Positions 1 to 6,912 are shown, numbered from the stretch's first letter. The stretch: 14,439 nt of DNA from Acidobacteriaceae bacterium (GCA_003156495.1 PMHC01000189.1:8282-22720), one strand, 5' to 3'. Notes: generated by a model from the letters alone, not told the origin. Translations and numbers: made by a program.

Positions 1-383
1 TGCTCCTTGAGCGTGATCGGGTAGGGCTCGGATTCGGGCACGCGCTGAACGATCTCGAGATCTTCAACGTCGAGTTCGTAGCCGCCTGGAGCGCGCTTGT
101 CGGCGCGGACCTTGCCGGTAACAATGACCGACGACTCCTGCGTGAGCCCCTTGAGCGCGGCAAAAACCTCGGGCGAGACGCTTTTAACGTGAGCCACGCC
201 CTGAATCAGTCCAGTGCCGTCGCGAAAGATGGGAAACAGCAGCTTGCCGCTCTCGCGCAGATTGTAGAGCCATCCGCGAAGAGTAACGGATTGGCCCTCG
301 TGCTGGCCGAGGCCGGCGATGGTAGCCACTGGCGGTGCGGGTTTTGCGAGCTCTGGCGTGGCGGGTATTGGTTCTTCTGGCAT
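1..383 (-). CDS. asnS: Asparaginyl-tRNA synthetase, N-terminal part (cut by window edge)
   Basis: Class IIb aminoacyl-tRNA synthetase that charges tRNA-Asn with asparagine in the cytoplasm. Only the first 127 codons are inside the window. After a Pro/Ala-rich stretch of about 20 residues comes an OB-fold anticodon-binding domain. Key strings are VTLRGWLYNLRESGKLLF (about residues 36-53), FRDGTGLIQGV just after it, and the boundary motif SEPYPITLKE near residue 125, which in this family precedes the catalytic domain. The NLRESGK/FRDGTG wording fits AsnRS better than AspRS, which usually reads RRDHGGLIFIDLRD. The ATG at 383-381 is preceded by an AAAGGAA ribosome-binding site at 389-395. The gene is divergent from the XRE-cupin gene, with a 162-bp shared upstream region. 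The catalytic core lies outside the window, so an AspRS-like paralogue cannot be fully excluded. Confidence 0.9.
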   Translation of the reverse strand, partial: MPEEPIPATPELAKPAPPVATIAGLGQHEGQSVTLRGWLYNLRESGKLLFPIFRDGTGLIQGVAHVKSVSPEVFAALKGLTQESSVIVTGKVRADKRAPGGYELDVEDLEIVQRVPESEPYPITLKE

Positions 384-545
384 GAGGCTTCCTTTGGGCT
401 GAATCAACTGAAGTACCAGGATAACGCCGCGGCAATGGGGCAGCGAATTGTAGAAGCGCCAATGCGAATCTTTAGCTCCGCGGAAAAACATTTTGATCTG
501 GACGATAAATCAGGAAAAAGTGCATTCTATGAAAAAGGAGCGGTC

Positions 546-1253
546 ATGAGCGAGCGCGCCAAGGTAAAGGCCAAAGACGAAAAGATGCACGAAACCCTTG
601 CGGACGCCGAAACCGCCGAGCGGTTTATCGCCGAAAAGCACCTGGGAGAGCGGATCAGGCGGCTGCGGCTGAAAAAGTCGATGGGGCTGGTGGAGTTGGG
701 CAAGCACACCGGGCTTTCGGCGAGTTTTTTGTCGCAGCTCGAGACGGGCCGCGTGGTGCCGACCCTGCGCAATCTGGCGCGGATCGCGATGGTTTTCTCG
801 AAGGATCTATCGCATTTTTTCGAGAGCGAGCCGGCGGCGCTCTTCCGCGTACATCGAAAGAAAGAGCGTGTGCGGATGCCGCAGACCGGCGTGGATTTAC
901 CGACCTACTCCTTCGAGAGCCTGGGCTACATGGTGCCAGACCGGCAGATGGACCCGTACTATGCTGAGTTTGTTCCGCTGCCCGAGCAGGTGGAGCCGAA
1001 GGCGCACATGCACGTGGGTTTCGAGTTTCTCTACATACTGGCGGGCGAACTGGCGGTGCAGCATGGCGGCCAGGAAACGGTGCTGGGCGCGGGCGACGCG
1101 GCCTACTTCGATGCGAGCACGTCGCACTCCTACCGCTGCGTGGGCGACCGGCCGGCCGAAGCGGTTATCGTCACCACCAATCAGAACCCGGCGGGGCAGA
1201 ATGTGCCGCCGCGGCCCGTCAGGCCAGTGACGAAAAACGACACGGCAGAGTAA
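546..1253 (+). CDS. XRE-family regulator with C-terminal cupin domain
   Basis: Predicted cytoplasmic transcription factor of 235 residues. Residues 34-92 form an HTH_3 (Cro/C1-type) domain with LGERIRRLRLKKSMGLVEL and the recognition-helix string SASFLSQLETGRVVPTL. Residues about 140-212 form a cupin_2 barrel. The cupin metal signature is complete: H154, H156 and E160 in HMHVGFEFLYILAGE, and H194 in STSHSYR. A metal and perhaps a small effector could therefore bind. This architecture is known from PuuR- and SutR-like regulators that control catabolic or stress genes. The target here is not evident. The reading frame is open back to 189 inside asnS, but the ATG at 546 has a strong AAGGAG site at 535-540, so the shorter form is chosen. 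It is divergent from asnS and converges on the glycosyltransferase gene with a 16-bp gap. Autoregulation is likely for the family but no operator is recognised. Confidence 0.87.
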   Translation: MSERAKVKAKDEKMHETLADAETAERFIAEKHLGERIRRLRLKKSMGLVELGKHTGLSASFLSQLETGRVVPTLRNLARIAMVFSKDLSHFFESEPAALFRVHRKKERVRMPQTGVDLPTYSFESLGYMVPDRQMDPYYAEFVPLPEQVEPKAHMHVGFEFLYILAGELAVQHGGQETVLGAGDAAYFDASTSHSYRCVGDRPAEAVIVTTNQNPAGQNVPPRPVRPVTKNDTAE

Positions 1254-1269
1254 CCGGCGCAGGCGTGCG

Positions 1270-2931
1270 TCAAAGCTGGAACCGCAGAGGATTCAAGGCG
1301 CGCTCGGTCCACTGACTTGAGAGATAAACAGTGGCCGAGGACTGGCCGGGCGCGGCAAAGCGGGCGGCAGGGGTCAGGTCGGCGGGATGCGCTTTGACGG
1401 CGCGGTCGATCTCGTCGCCGTCGAAGGCGATAACGATGGCGGCGCTACGCGCGGGAGCGGCCAGGGCGGCGCGCCAAATCGCCAGATCGCTTTCGTTAAT
1501 CGTTTGGCGAAAGGGAATGCCGGTGTAGGCGACCAGTTCGGGATAGACCGAAGTGTTCATCAGAATGGTCGCGCGCGGGCAGGTGGAGAGCAGCTCCTGC
1601 AAAAAAGGCGGAATGGCCTCGTCGAAGGGCTGGCGGGACTCGGCGTTCTTGGCGCCCTCGGTATAGACGATGGGCGTCTGGCGCAGCAGTTGAACAAGAT
1701 TGAGCGCGGCCAGAGCGAAGAGCAGCGCGAAAGTGGCGGCGGGCGCAAAGCGCGGCAGCTTGAGGCGGCCGAAAGCGGCGGCGAGCACGTGCGCGGCAAA
1801 GCCGAGGCCGAGCGCGAAGGCGGGCAAAAATTCCATGCCGTAGCGGGTGTTGTACCAGGTAAAGGGCCACCAGGCGGGAAAAAAGATCGGTACCGAGCCA
1901 TAGGCGATCGACCAGGCGTAAAAAGGCGCGGGCAGCCAGAGCAGCAGCGTGAAGATGAAAGCGCGGCGCGAGGCGAGTTTTTCGCGCAGGCAGGCGGCGA
2001 CGGTTCCCAAAGCGGCCGCAGCCAGAGCGAGATTGCCGACAGCGCTCTTCCAGCCAGGCGCGGCAACCGCGTCCAGTTCGGCGGATTTGAGATAGAAAAG
2101 CAACGAAACCCAGAGATTGTGCCAGCCTGGATGCGGTGGTCCGACGCTGGGCGCGGCGGTGCGCAGCTCAATGACCTTGGCCGAGTAGGGGCCGCGAGAG
2201 AAATAGAGCCAGTCGCCGAAGCAGACGGAGTTGTAGACGAACCAGGCGATCGGCGCGGCGACGACGGCCACGCTCGCCAGCCAGAAGGCGCGCGAGTTCA
2301 ACTGGCGGCGATGCAGCAGCGTCAAACCAACGGCGCTCCAGGCAATGAAGGCGATGATCCAGCCATCGTAGCGAGTGAAGACGGCGGCGACTAGAGCCGC
2401 TGCAATCAGACTCTGCAGCCGGCCGGCCTGTACGGGATTGTTATCCAAACAAAGCCGCCACTCGACGAGCCAAAGCACGATCCAGATGGTTTCGCAGATG
2501 AAGAGCGGCTCGCTCATCGCCGTGGTTTGCAGATAGAGCAGATTGGGATTGAGCGCGAAGAAAACCAGCGCCAGCGCGGCGGCGGCCGGGGCGAGCCAGT
2601 GGCGTGCGAGGCGATAGAGTCCGGCGCAGGAGGCGATGTAGGCCAGCGAAGAAGGAATGGCGCCGGCCAGCCCGGTGGCCCACCAAAAATAATTGCGCAC
2701 GAATGGCGCCAGCAGCAGATGCGGCAGCGGCAGCCAGACCGAGCCAAGCTGCGAAAGCCGCGGCGTACGCGCGTCGAAAAGGCGGCGGGCGATGTGCAGG
2801 TGTGCAACGGCGTCGCCGTAGTTGAGCATCGCGCCGTTACGCCAGCTCCAGATAACAGCGGCGAAAGAGGCCGCCATGGCGAAGAGCAGCACGGCCCAAC
2901 CTTCGGCATTCGAGATGCGGCGATCAGTCAA
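1270..2931 (-). CDS. GT-C-type polytopic membrane glycosyltransferase (ArnT/PMT-like)
   Basis: Predicted inner-membrane protein of 553 residues with many hydrophobic helices over roughly the first 420 residues and a C-terminal part of about 125 residues that looks soluble. The first helix (about 11-30) is followed by NYGDAVAHLHIARR, whose Asp (about residue 40) sits where GT39/GT83 lipid-sugar transferases keep a catalytic Asp in the first periplasmic loop. QLGSVWLPLPHLLLAPF follows. Such enzymes move a sugar or mannose from a polyprenyl-phosphate donor to a protein or glycolipid; donor and acceptor are unknown here. The frame is open to 3024 with an ATG, but that would run about 100 bp into the kinase gene. 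A TTG at 2931 overlaps the kinase stop codon (TTGACTGA), which suggests translational coupling, so it is preferred although its ribosome-binding site is weak. The next in-frame ATG would cut the first helix. Family is moderately certain, substrate is not. Confidence 0.72.
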   Translation of the reverse strand: MTDRRISNAEGWAVLLFAMAASFAAVIWSWRNGAMLNYGDAVAHLHIARRLFDARTPRLSQLGSVWLPLPHLLLAPFVRNYFWWATGLAGAIPSSLAYIASCAGLYRLARHWLAPAAAALALVFFALNPNLLYLQTTAMSEPLFICETIWIVLWLVEWRLCLDNNPVQAGRLQSLIAAALVAAVFTRYDGWIIAFIAWSAVGLTLLHRRQLNSRAFWLASVAVVAAPIAWFVYNSVCFGDWLYFSRGPYSAKVIELRTAAPSVGPPHPGWHNLWVSLLFYLKSAELDAVAAPGWKSAVGNLALAAAALGTVAACLREKLASRRAFIFTLLLWLPAPFYAWSIAYGSVPIFFPAWWPFTWYNTRYGMEFLPAFALGLGFAAHVLAAAFGRLKLPRFAPAATFALLFALAALNLVQLLRQTPIVYTEGAKNAESRQPFDEAIPPFLQELLSTCPRATILMNTSVYPELVAYTGIPFRQTINESDLAIWRAALAAPARSAAIVIAFDGDEIDRAVKAHPADLTPAARFAAPGQSSATVYLSSQWTERALNPLRFQL

Positions 2932-3844
2932 GGTGCGTGATCTCGCGGAAATGGTTGAAGCGGGCGTCGATTTCTTCGCGCGTGAGTTGCTGCAGCCGCT
3001 CGGTGCCAAAGCGCTCGCAGGCAAAAGAACCCATTGTGCTGCCGTAGAAAACGGCGCGGCGGAAGGCGGCAGGGGTCAGCTCGGGCTGCGAGGCCAGATA
3101 GCCGACAAAGCCGCCGGCAAAGCTGTCGCCCGCACCCGTCGGATCGATCACCTCTTCAAGCGGCATCGCCGGCGCGCGAAAAATGCGCAGATCCTTTGTG
3201 CCGGTCTGGCTTTGGAAGAGCGTCGCTCCGTATTCGCCGTGCTTGACGACCAGCGAGCGCGGGCCCAGCGCCATAACGGCGCGGGCGGCGCGAACGAGAT
3301 TTTTTTCGCTAGCCAGAGTGCGGGTTTCCGTGTCGTTGATCAGCAGCACGTCCAGGCCCTTGAGAACTTCAAGCAGCGCCGGGCGATAGTCGTTGATCCA
3401 GTAGTTCATAGTGTCGCCGGCGACGAGTTTCACTTGCGGCATGGCCTCGCGCACGCGACGCTGCAAGACGGGATCAATGTTAGCCAGAAAAAGAAAATCG
3501 GAATCGGCGTAGGCGGCGGGAATTTTGGGCTCGAATTTGGCGAAGACATTCAACTCGGTGGCATGCGTTTTGGCCTCGTTGATGTCTTCGAGGTAAGAGC
3601 CTTCCCAGAAGAAACTTTTGCCGGCGGTGTGCTCGATGCCGCGCGTGTCGATTTTGCGCTTGTCGAAGACTGATTGCTGTCTCGGGCCGAAGTCCTCGCC
3701 AACAACGGCGATGACGCGCACATCGGTAAAGAAGCTGGCGGCAAGCGAGAAGTAAGTGGCGGCGCCGCCCAGGCAGCGCTCGCGGCGGCCTGCGGGGGTT
3801 TCAATCGAATCGTAAGCAACGCTTCCGACAACGGTAATAGACAT
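2924..3844 (-). CDS. PfkB-family sugar or nucleoside kinase
   Basis: Ribokinase-fold enzyme of 306 residues, close to the usual length, that transfers the ATP gamma-phosphate to a hydroxymethyl group. Visible marks are the N-terminal VVGSVAYDSIETPAGRRE, the substrate-side GGAATYFSLAA (26-36), the Mg/phosphate motif NDTE (170-173, NxxE type), and the PfkB signature DPTGAGDSFAGGFVGYL (234-250) with the catalytic base D240 and anion-hole glycines. The start ATG at 3844 has AAAGGAAG at 3851-3858. It lies downstream of mtnP on the same strand, across a repeat-filled 341-bp spacer, and its stop overlaps the TTG start of the glycosyltransferase. The mtnP neighbourhood makes a nucleoside (adenosine, inosine) or ribose-type substrate plausible, but the sequence alone does not settle it, and ribokinase, adenosine kinase and fructokinase remain possible. 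Confidence 0.88.
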   Translation of the reverse strand: MSITVVGSVAYDSIETPAGRRERCLGGAATYFSLAASFFTDVRVIAVVGEDFGPRQQSVFDKRKIDTRGIEHTAGKSFFWEGSYLEDINEAKTHATELNVFAKFEPKIPAAYADSDFLFLANIDPVLQRRVREAMPQVKLVAGDTMNYWINDYRPALLEVLKGLDVLLINDTETRTLASEKNLVRAARAVMALGPRSLVVKHGEYGATLFQSQTGTKDLRIFRAPAMPLEEVIDPTGAGDSFAGGFVGYLASQPELTPAAFRRAVFYGSTMGSFACERFGTERLQQLTREEIDARFNHFREITHLD

Positions 3845-3894
3845 GGGGGGCTTCCTTTCTCAGTGTTTAGGGTAGCGCACGAGCGGGGCTGGCA

Positions 3895-3912
3895 GAGTTA
3901 GCGGAGTTAGCA
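3895..3912 (-). repeat. Two tandem copies of a 9-bp repeat, inverted relative to the array at 4151
   Basis: GAGTTAGCG at 3895-3903 is followed directly by GAGTTAGCA at 3904-3912. Read on the minus strand these are (T/C)GCTAACTC, the same 9-mer (in rotated phase) that occurs once at 4005-4013 and four times at 4151-4186 on the plus strand. The copies therefore face those at the far end of the spacer. No coding role is seen. Confidence 0.7.
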
Positions 3913-3962
3913 TGTGCGTTCAGGCGCTGCCAACTATGCGGCGAATTCTAGTTTTGGCGTTG

Positions 3963-3999
3963 CGGTTCCCCGGTCTCAAAATCGAGACCGGGGGCACCC
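3963..3999. repeat. REP-like palindrome, copy 1
   Basis: A perfect 10-bp stem, CCCCGGTCTC (3968-3977) against GAGACCGGGG (3984-3993), closes a 6-nt AAAATC loop. Weaker pairing extends outwards (GGTT with GGCACC). The core TCTCAAAATCGAGA (3974-3987) is the exact reverse complement of 9470-9483 in the second copy, and the flanking arms (GGTTCCCC / GGGAACC) correspond as well. It lies in the mtnP-pfkB spacer. No T-run follows, so it is not a typical intrinsic terminator. Two related copies in intergenic DNA point to a dispersed repeat family. Confidence 0.72.
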
Positions 4000-4018
4000 G
4001 CATCCGCTAACTCAGCCA

Positions 4019-4150
4019 GAGCAAATCGCCTGATGGTATAGAGGGAGAAAATTCTCTCAGGGGCTAAAGCCCTTGATTTATGCTGCTTTTTGCGGCACGA
4101 GTAAACTCGTGCCCTGACACGGTTGCTCTATACCTACGGGAAATTTGCTC
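4019..4150. mobile_element. 132-bp MITE-like element with imperfect 25-bp terminal inverted repeats
   Basis: The left end (4019-4043) begins GAGCAAAT and ends GGTATAGAG. The right end (4126-4150), read on the minus strand, begins and ends with the same two strings, and 20 of 25 positions match. Inside are GAGAA-AA-TTCTC (4045-4056), GGGC-TAAA-GCCC at about 4062-4072, and GGCACGAG-TAAA-CTCGTGCC (4094-4113, an 8-bp perfect stem). The last two share the TAAA loop. No reading frame of note is present, so any movement would need a transposase from elsewhere. No clear target-site duplication is seen directly at the ends, although TAACTC occurs close to both. Alternatives are a structured RNA or a composite of REP-type palindromes. 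Confidence 0.55.
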
Positions 4151-4186
4151 TAACTCCGCTAGCTCCGCTAACAACGCTGACTCCGC
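4151..4186 (+). repeat. Four-copy 9-bp tandem repeat running into the mtnP stop codon
   Basis: Successive 9-mers are TAACTCCGC (4151-4159), TAGCTCCGC (4160-4168), TAACAACGC (4169-4177) and TGACTCCGC (4178-4186). They abut the 132-bp element on the left. Their last base is the first base of the CTA that encodes the mtnP stop (TAG at 4188-4186 on the minus strand). The same unit appears at 4005-4013 and inverted at 3895-3912. Together with the REP-like copy and the 132-bp element, these repeats fill most of the 3845-4185 spacer. I see no gene in that spacer. Confidence 0.65.
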
Positions 4187-5052
4187 TATTTGCCCAGATA
4201 CTTACCGAAAAGCAGTTTCAGCTTTTCTTTGGCAGCGGCGGGAATCGCCTCTGGGCTGGTCATGATGGCGTATTGCGCGGCCGAGGCGCAGGCGCACTTC
4301 CGCTCGCGCGGCAGAGCGGCGACTGCGGCCCTGACCACCTTGGCGGCGTTGTCGGCATTCTGGTGCGTAACGGCGATGATCTGCTCCACCGTGACGGCCT
4401 CGTGGCCTTCACGCCAGCAATCGTAGTCGGTGACCATGGCAATGGTGGCGTAGCAGATTTCGGCCTCGCGCGCGAGCTTAGCCTCTTGCAAATTGGTCAT
4501 GCCGATCACGTCCGCGCCCCAACTGCGGTAGAGCTTTGACTCAGCCTTGGTGGAAAATTGCGGGCCTTCCATACAGACGTAAGTTCCGCCGAACTTACCG
4601 GAGACGCCGACTTTGGCGCAGGCTTCGGCCGCGACCTTGGCCACATCGGCGCAGACAGGATCGCCAAAGGCGACGTGGCCCACGATACCCTCGCCGAAAA
4701 ATGTGGAAACGCGCTTCGAGGTGCGATCGATGAACTGATCGGGAATCACGAAGTCGGTGGGCTTGCGCTCTTCCTTGAGCGAGCCGACGGCCGAGATCGA
4801 AAGAATCCGCTCGACGCCGAGTTTTTTGAAAGCGTAAATATTGGCGCGAAAATTTAGCTCCGAGGGCATGATGCGGTGGCCGCGACCGTGGCGGGACAGG
4901 AAGGCGACTTTGCGCCCTTCAAGCTCGCCGAGCACGAAAGCGTCGGAAGGAGCGCCGAAGGGAGTCTCGATGCGCTCCTCGTGAACGTTGGTGAATCCAG
5001 GCATGGAATAAAGCCCGCTGCCGCCGATGATGCCGATTTCTGCTTGTGCCAC
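4186..5052 (-). CDS. mtnP: S-methyl-5'-thioadenosine phosphorylase
   Basis: Cytosolic phosphorylase that cleaves 5'-methylthioadenosine, a by-product of polyamine and quorum-signal synthesis, into adenine and 5-methylthioribose-1-phosphate. It is the entry to methionine salvage. The 288 residues match the family along their length: IGIIGGSGLYS at the N-terminus (phosphate loop), SRHGRGHRIMPS (53-64), DFVIPDQFIDRT, MEGPQFSTKAES (161-172), GMTNLQEAKLAREAEICYA, and TDYDCW (208-213) with the Asp pair that contacts the purine in human MTAP. That Asp pair favours adenine nucleosides over the Asn found in PNP. An ATG exists at 5073 without a ribosome-binding site. The GTG at 5052 has AGGAGC eight to thirteen bases upstream and gives the usual N-terminus (VAQAEIGIIGG), so it is chosen. 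The gene is isolated by repeat-bearing spacers on both sides. A purine nucleoside phosphorylase role is the main alternative. Confidence 0.95.
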   Translation of the reverse strand: MAQAEIGIIGGSGLYSMPGFTNVHEERIETPFGAPSDAFVLGELEGRKVAFLSRHGRGHRIMPSELNFRANIYAFKKLGVERILSISAVGSLKEERKPTDFVIPDQFIDRTSKRVSTFFGEGIVGHVAFGDPVCADVAKVAAEACAKVGVSGKFGGTYVCMEGPQFSTKAESKLYRSWGADVIGMTNLQEAKLAREAEICYATIAMVTDYDCWREGHEAVTVEQIIAVTHQNADNAAKVVRAAVAALPRERKCACASAAQYAIMTSPEAIPAAAKEKLKLLFGKYLGK

Positions 5053-5075
5053 GTACTTGCTCCTGTACAGCAATC

Positions 5076-5174
5076 AGCTCTCAGCCGTCAGCTTTCAGCT
5101 TTACCGCGTGGATACGATCATCAAAGTAGATCGGGCGGAAACGGCTGTTAGCTGACGGCTAGTAACTGAGAGCT
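5076..5174. repeat. Inverted repeat between the M28 gene and mtnP
   Basis: AGCTCTCAGCCGTCAGCT (5076-5093) is mirrored by 5150-5174, which reads on the minus strand AGCTCTCAG, a 7-nt insert, then CCGTCAGCT. The inner arms AGCCGTCAGC-TT-CAGC (about 5083-5098) and GCTG-TT-AGCTGACGGCT (about 5144-5161) would pair with a two-base mismatch. The loop of about 45 bp shows nothing recognisable. It fills the spacer between two minus-strand genes and touches the M28 gene stop. It could end or weaken transcription into mtnP or be a dispersed repeat. There is no T-run. Confidence 0.55.
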
Positions 5175-6103
5175 TATTTTTGGTTAATCAGCCGGATCGT
5201 CTCCATAAAGACATCGCCGCTGATCATTAAACTTAGGGCGCTGATCTTGTCCATCGTATCTTGCGCGGTGTGGTGATAGCTGTTGCCCGGCCCGTAATCG
5301 AGGTCGATGATGTCGATCGATGGAACATTGCGCGCCACGAAGGCCAGATGGTCGTCTTCGATTGCGGCGTCGCGCTGAAAAAAGTAACGCTGGTAGCCGA
5401 ATTTTTTGGCGGCCTGGGCAACAAGCGAGATGAGCGGACCGTTGGAATTCAGATCGCGCTGAATGTTGAGATCTTTGTCGCCGATCATGTCGGCCAGCAT
5501 AAAGGCCTTGATGTGGCGGAGGGTTCCGTCGTGACTCCACTTGGCGGCCAGGTGACGGCTGCCATAGGTCGAGTCGGAGTCAGACCAGCATTGCAGGCAT
5601 TGGATAGCCTCTTCGCCGTCGAAAAAGACCAGCCAGACCGAGTAGCCATCGAGTTTTTTGCCGGGCGATTTCGCAACCTGGGCGTTGAGCTGATCGCCGA
5701 TGGCCATCAGCAATCCGGTAGTCGCCGCGCCGTCGTTGGCGCCCACAAAATTAATATTGCGCAGCGGGTAGTTGGTTTCGTAGTGCGTACCCAAAACGAT
5801 CGTGCCGGGCTTTTTGCCGGGAATGCGCACGATGAAGTTACGCATGGCCACCGCGCCAATGGGCGTGCTGGCGGTGAAGGTGTCTTCTTCCACCTGGGCG
5901 TGCTCGCGTTGAAAGTGGGCACGGATGAAGGCTTCGGCTTTGACGTGGCCAGGGCCGGTGGGCCAGCGTGGGCCGATGGCGGCAAACTGGCGCGCGTACT
6001 CGTAGGCCTTGTAGCCGTCGAAGTGAGCCTGGGCCTTAAGCGAGAGCGGCGCGAAGAGCGCGAGCACTAGGGCTGCTCTCTTCCAAAAGCAGGAAAAAAT
6101 CAT
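5174..6103 (-). CDS. Secreted M28-family enzyme, glutaminyl-peptide cyclotransferase-like
   Basis: 309 residues. An N-terminal signal peptide (basic FWKRAA, hydrophobic core, AQA near 24-26 as a likely cleavage site) sends it to the periplasm. The fold is the M28 zinc-peptidase fold. Candidate metal or catalytic residues are H107 (LGTHYETNY), D124 (GANDGAAT), E164/E165 (FFDGEEA), D205 (LADMIGD), D251 (EDDHLAF) and H277/H278 (SYHHTAQDTMDKIS). The EDDHLAF element and the spacing resemble animal-type glutaminyl cyclase (IQDDHIPF), which converts N-terminal Gln to pyroglutamate, more than classical M28 aminopeptidases. The start ATG overlaps the tatC stop as ATGA, and GGAGG lies seven bases before it. 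Co-translation with tatBC suggests a role on exported proteins. An aminopeptidase activity is the chief alternative. Confidence 0.83.
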   Translation of the reverse strand: MIFSCFWKRAALVLALFAPLSLKAQAHFDGYKAYEYARQFAAIGPRWPTGPGHVKAEAFIRAHFQREHAQVEEDTFTASTPIGAVAMRNFIVRIPGKKPGTIVLGTHYETNYPLRNINFVGANDGAATTGLLMAIGDQLNAQVAKSPGKKLDGYSVWLVFFDGEEAIQCLQCWSDSDSTYGSRHLAAKWSHDGTLRHIKAFMLADMIGDKDLNIQRDLNSNGPLISLVAQAAKKFGYQRYFFQRDAAIEDDHLAFVARNVPSIDIIDLDYGPGNSYHHTAQDTMDKISALSLMISGDVFMETIRLINQK

Positions 6104-6912
6104 CCCGCTGCCTCCTTTTTCTTTTTCTTTTTCTTTCTACGCGATGGGTGAACCCACCAGGCCACACCGATGCCGATGATATAAAGCCCCAGCATGGGCA
6201 CGGCGTAAAGACACATGGTGCCGGGGTCGGGACTGGGGCAGATGATGGCGGCGACAATAAAAACCGCCAGAATCGCGTAGCGGATGTTCTTCCACAAAAA
6301 GCGCGGGCTGACGAGACCGAACAGGGCCAGAAAGAAGATCAGGATGGGCAGCTCGAAGCTGATACCCAGGCCGAGAATGATCGACAAAAAAAAGCCTGAG
6401 TAGTCCTCGATAGAAATGACGGGGTTGAACTTGGAACCGAAGCCGAGAATCAGGATTTTGAGCGCGCCGGGCAGCACGAAAAAGTAGCCGAAGGCCGCGC
6501 CGGTTAAAAACAGTCCGACGGTGGCCGTCATGAAGGGAATGACGAAGCGCTTTTCTTTTTGGTAAAGGCCGGGCGCGATGAAGAGCCACACCTCGTAAAG
6601 GATGAAGGGCGAGGCGAGAATGGCGCCGCCGATCAAGCCTACCTGCAGGTAGAGGTTCATCGCATCCATGGGATGGAAGAAGTTGAGCTTGTTGATGGGC
6701 AGGTTCAGCTTGGTGAGCGGCGCCTGCACAATGCCGTAAAGCTGTTCGCGAAAATAAAAAGCGATAAAGAAGCCGACGCAGAGATAGGCCGCTGAATGAA
6801 TGATGCGTCGGCGCAACTCGTCGAGGTGCTCCATCAGGCTCATGCCCGGCAGCTCGGCGCGCTCGGAAAAAGACTTCCGCGCTTTTTCGATGGCGTCGGC
6901 GGGATCAACCAT
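6100..6912 (-). CDS. tatC: Sec-independent (twin-arginine) translocase subunit TatC
   Basis: Polytopic inner-membrane receptor of the Tat system, which exports folded proteins carrying a twin-arginine signal. The protein has 270 residues with the six expected helices. Diagnostic strings are the cytoplasmic N-terminal MEHLDELRRR (27-36), SPFILYEVWLFIAPGL (101-116) with the signal-binding Glu, FELP (186-189) in a later helix, and SPDP (227-230). The N-terminus is extended by about 25 residues before the motif. The C-terminus ends in seven consecutive lysines inside RRKKKKKKKEAAG, encoded by a polypurine tract. The ATG at 6912 overlaps the tatB end by 8 nt and has AGGAAG six bases upstream. It precedes the M28 gene with a 4-nt overlap, so the three are very likely one transcript. 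Confidence 0.97.
   Translation of the reverse strand: MVDPADAIEKARKSFSERAELPGMSLMEHLDELRRRIIHSAAYLCVGFFIAFYFREQLYGIVQAPLTKLNLPINKLNFFHPMDAMNLYLQVGLIGGAILASPFILYEVWLFIAPGLYQKEKRFVIPFMTATVGLFLTGAAFGYFFVLPGALKILILGFGSKFNPVISIEDYSGFFLSIILGLGISFELPILIFFLALFGLVSPRFLWKNIRYAILAVFIVAAIICPSPDPGTMCLYAVPMLGLYIIGIGVAWWVHPSRRKKKKKKKEAAG

Noticed and set aside
189..545. N-terminal extension of the XRE-cupin reading frame
   Set aside because: It lies mostly opposite the asnS coding region, is not domain-like, and the ATG at 546 has an AAGGAG site.
1387..2394. Plus-strand open frame of 335 codons opposite the glycosyltransferase
   Set aside because: Its product is Gly/Arg/Gln-rich with no recognisable domain and mirrors a clear polytopic membrane protein on the other strand; it is a GC-rich antisense shadow.
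2932..3024. Upstream ATG at 3024 as the glycosyltransferase start
   Set aside because: It would add about 31 non-conserved-looking residues overlapping the kinase gene; the TTG at the kinase stop fits better.
3845..4185. A small gene in the mtnP-pfkB spacer
   Set aside because: Frames here are short, run through the palindromes and repeats, and lack ribosome-binding sites.
4151..4186. CRISPR-like array
   Set aside because: The units are 9 bp with no spacers; a simple tandem repeat explains it.
6113..6138. Polypyrimidine run as a terminator or slippage site
   Set aside because: It encodes the lysine-rich end of TatC, lies ahead of a coupled gene and has no hairpin before it.
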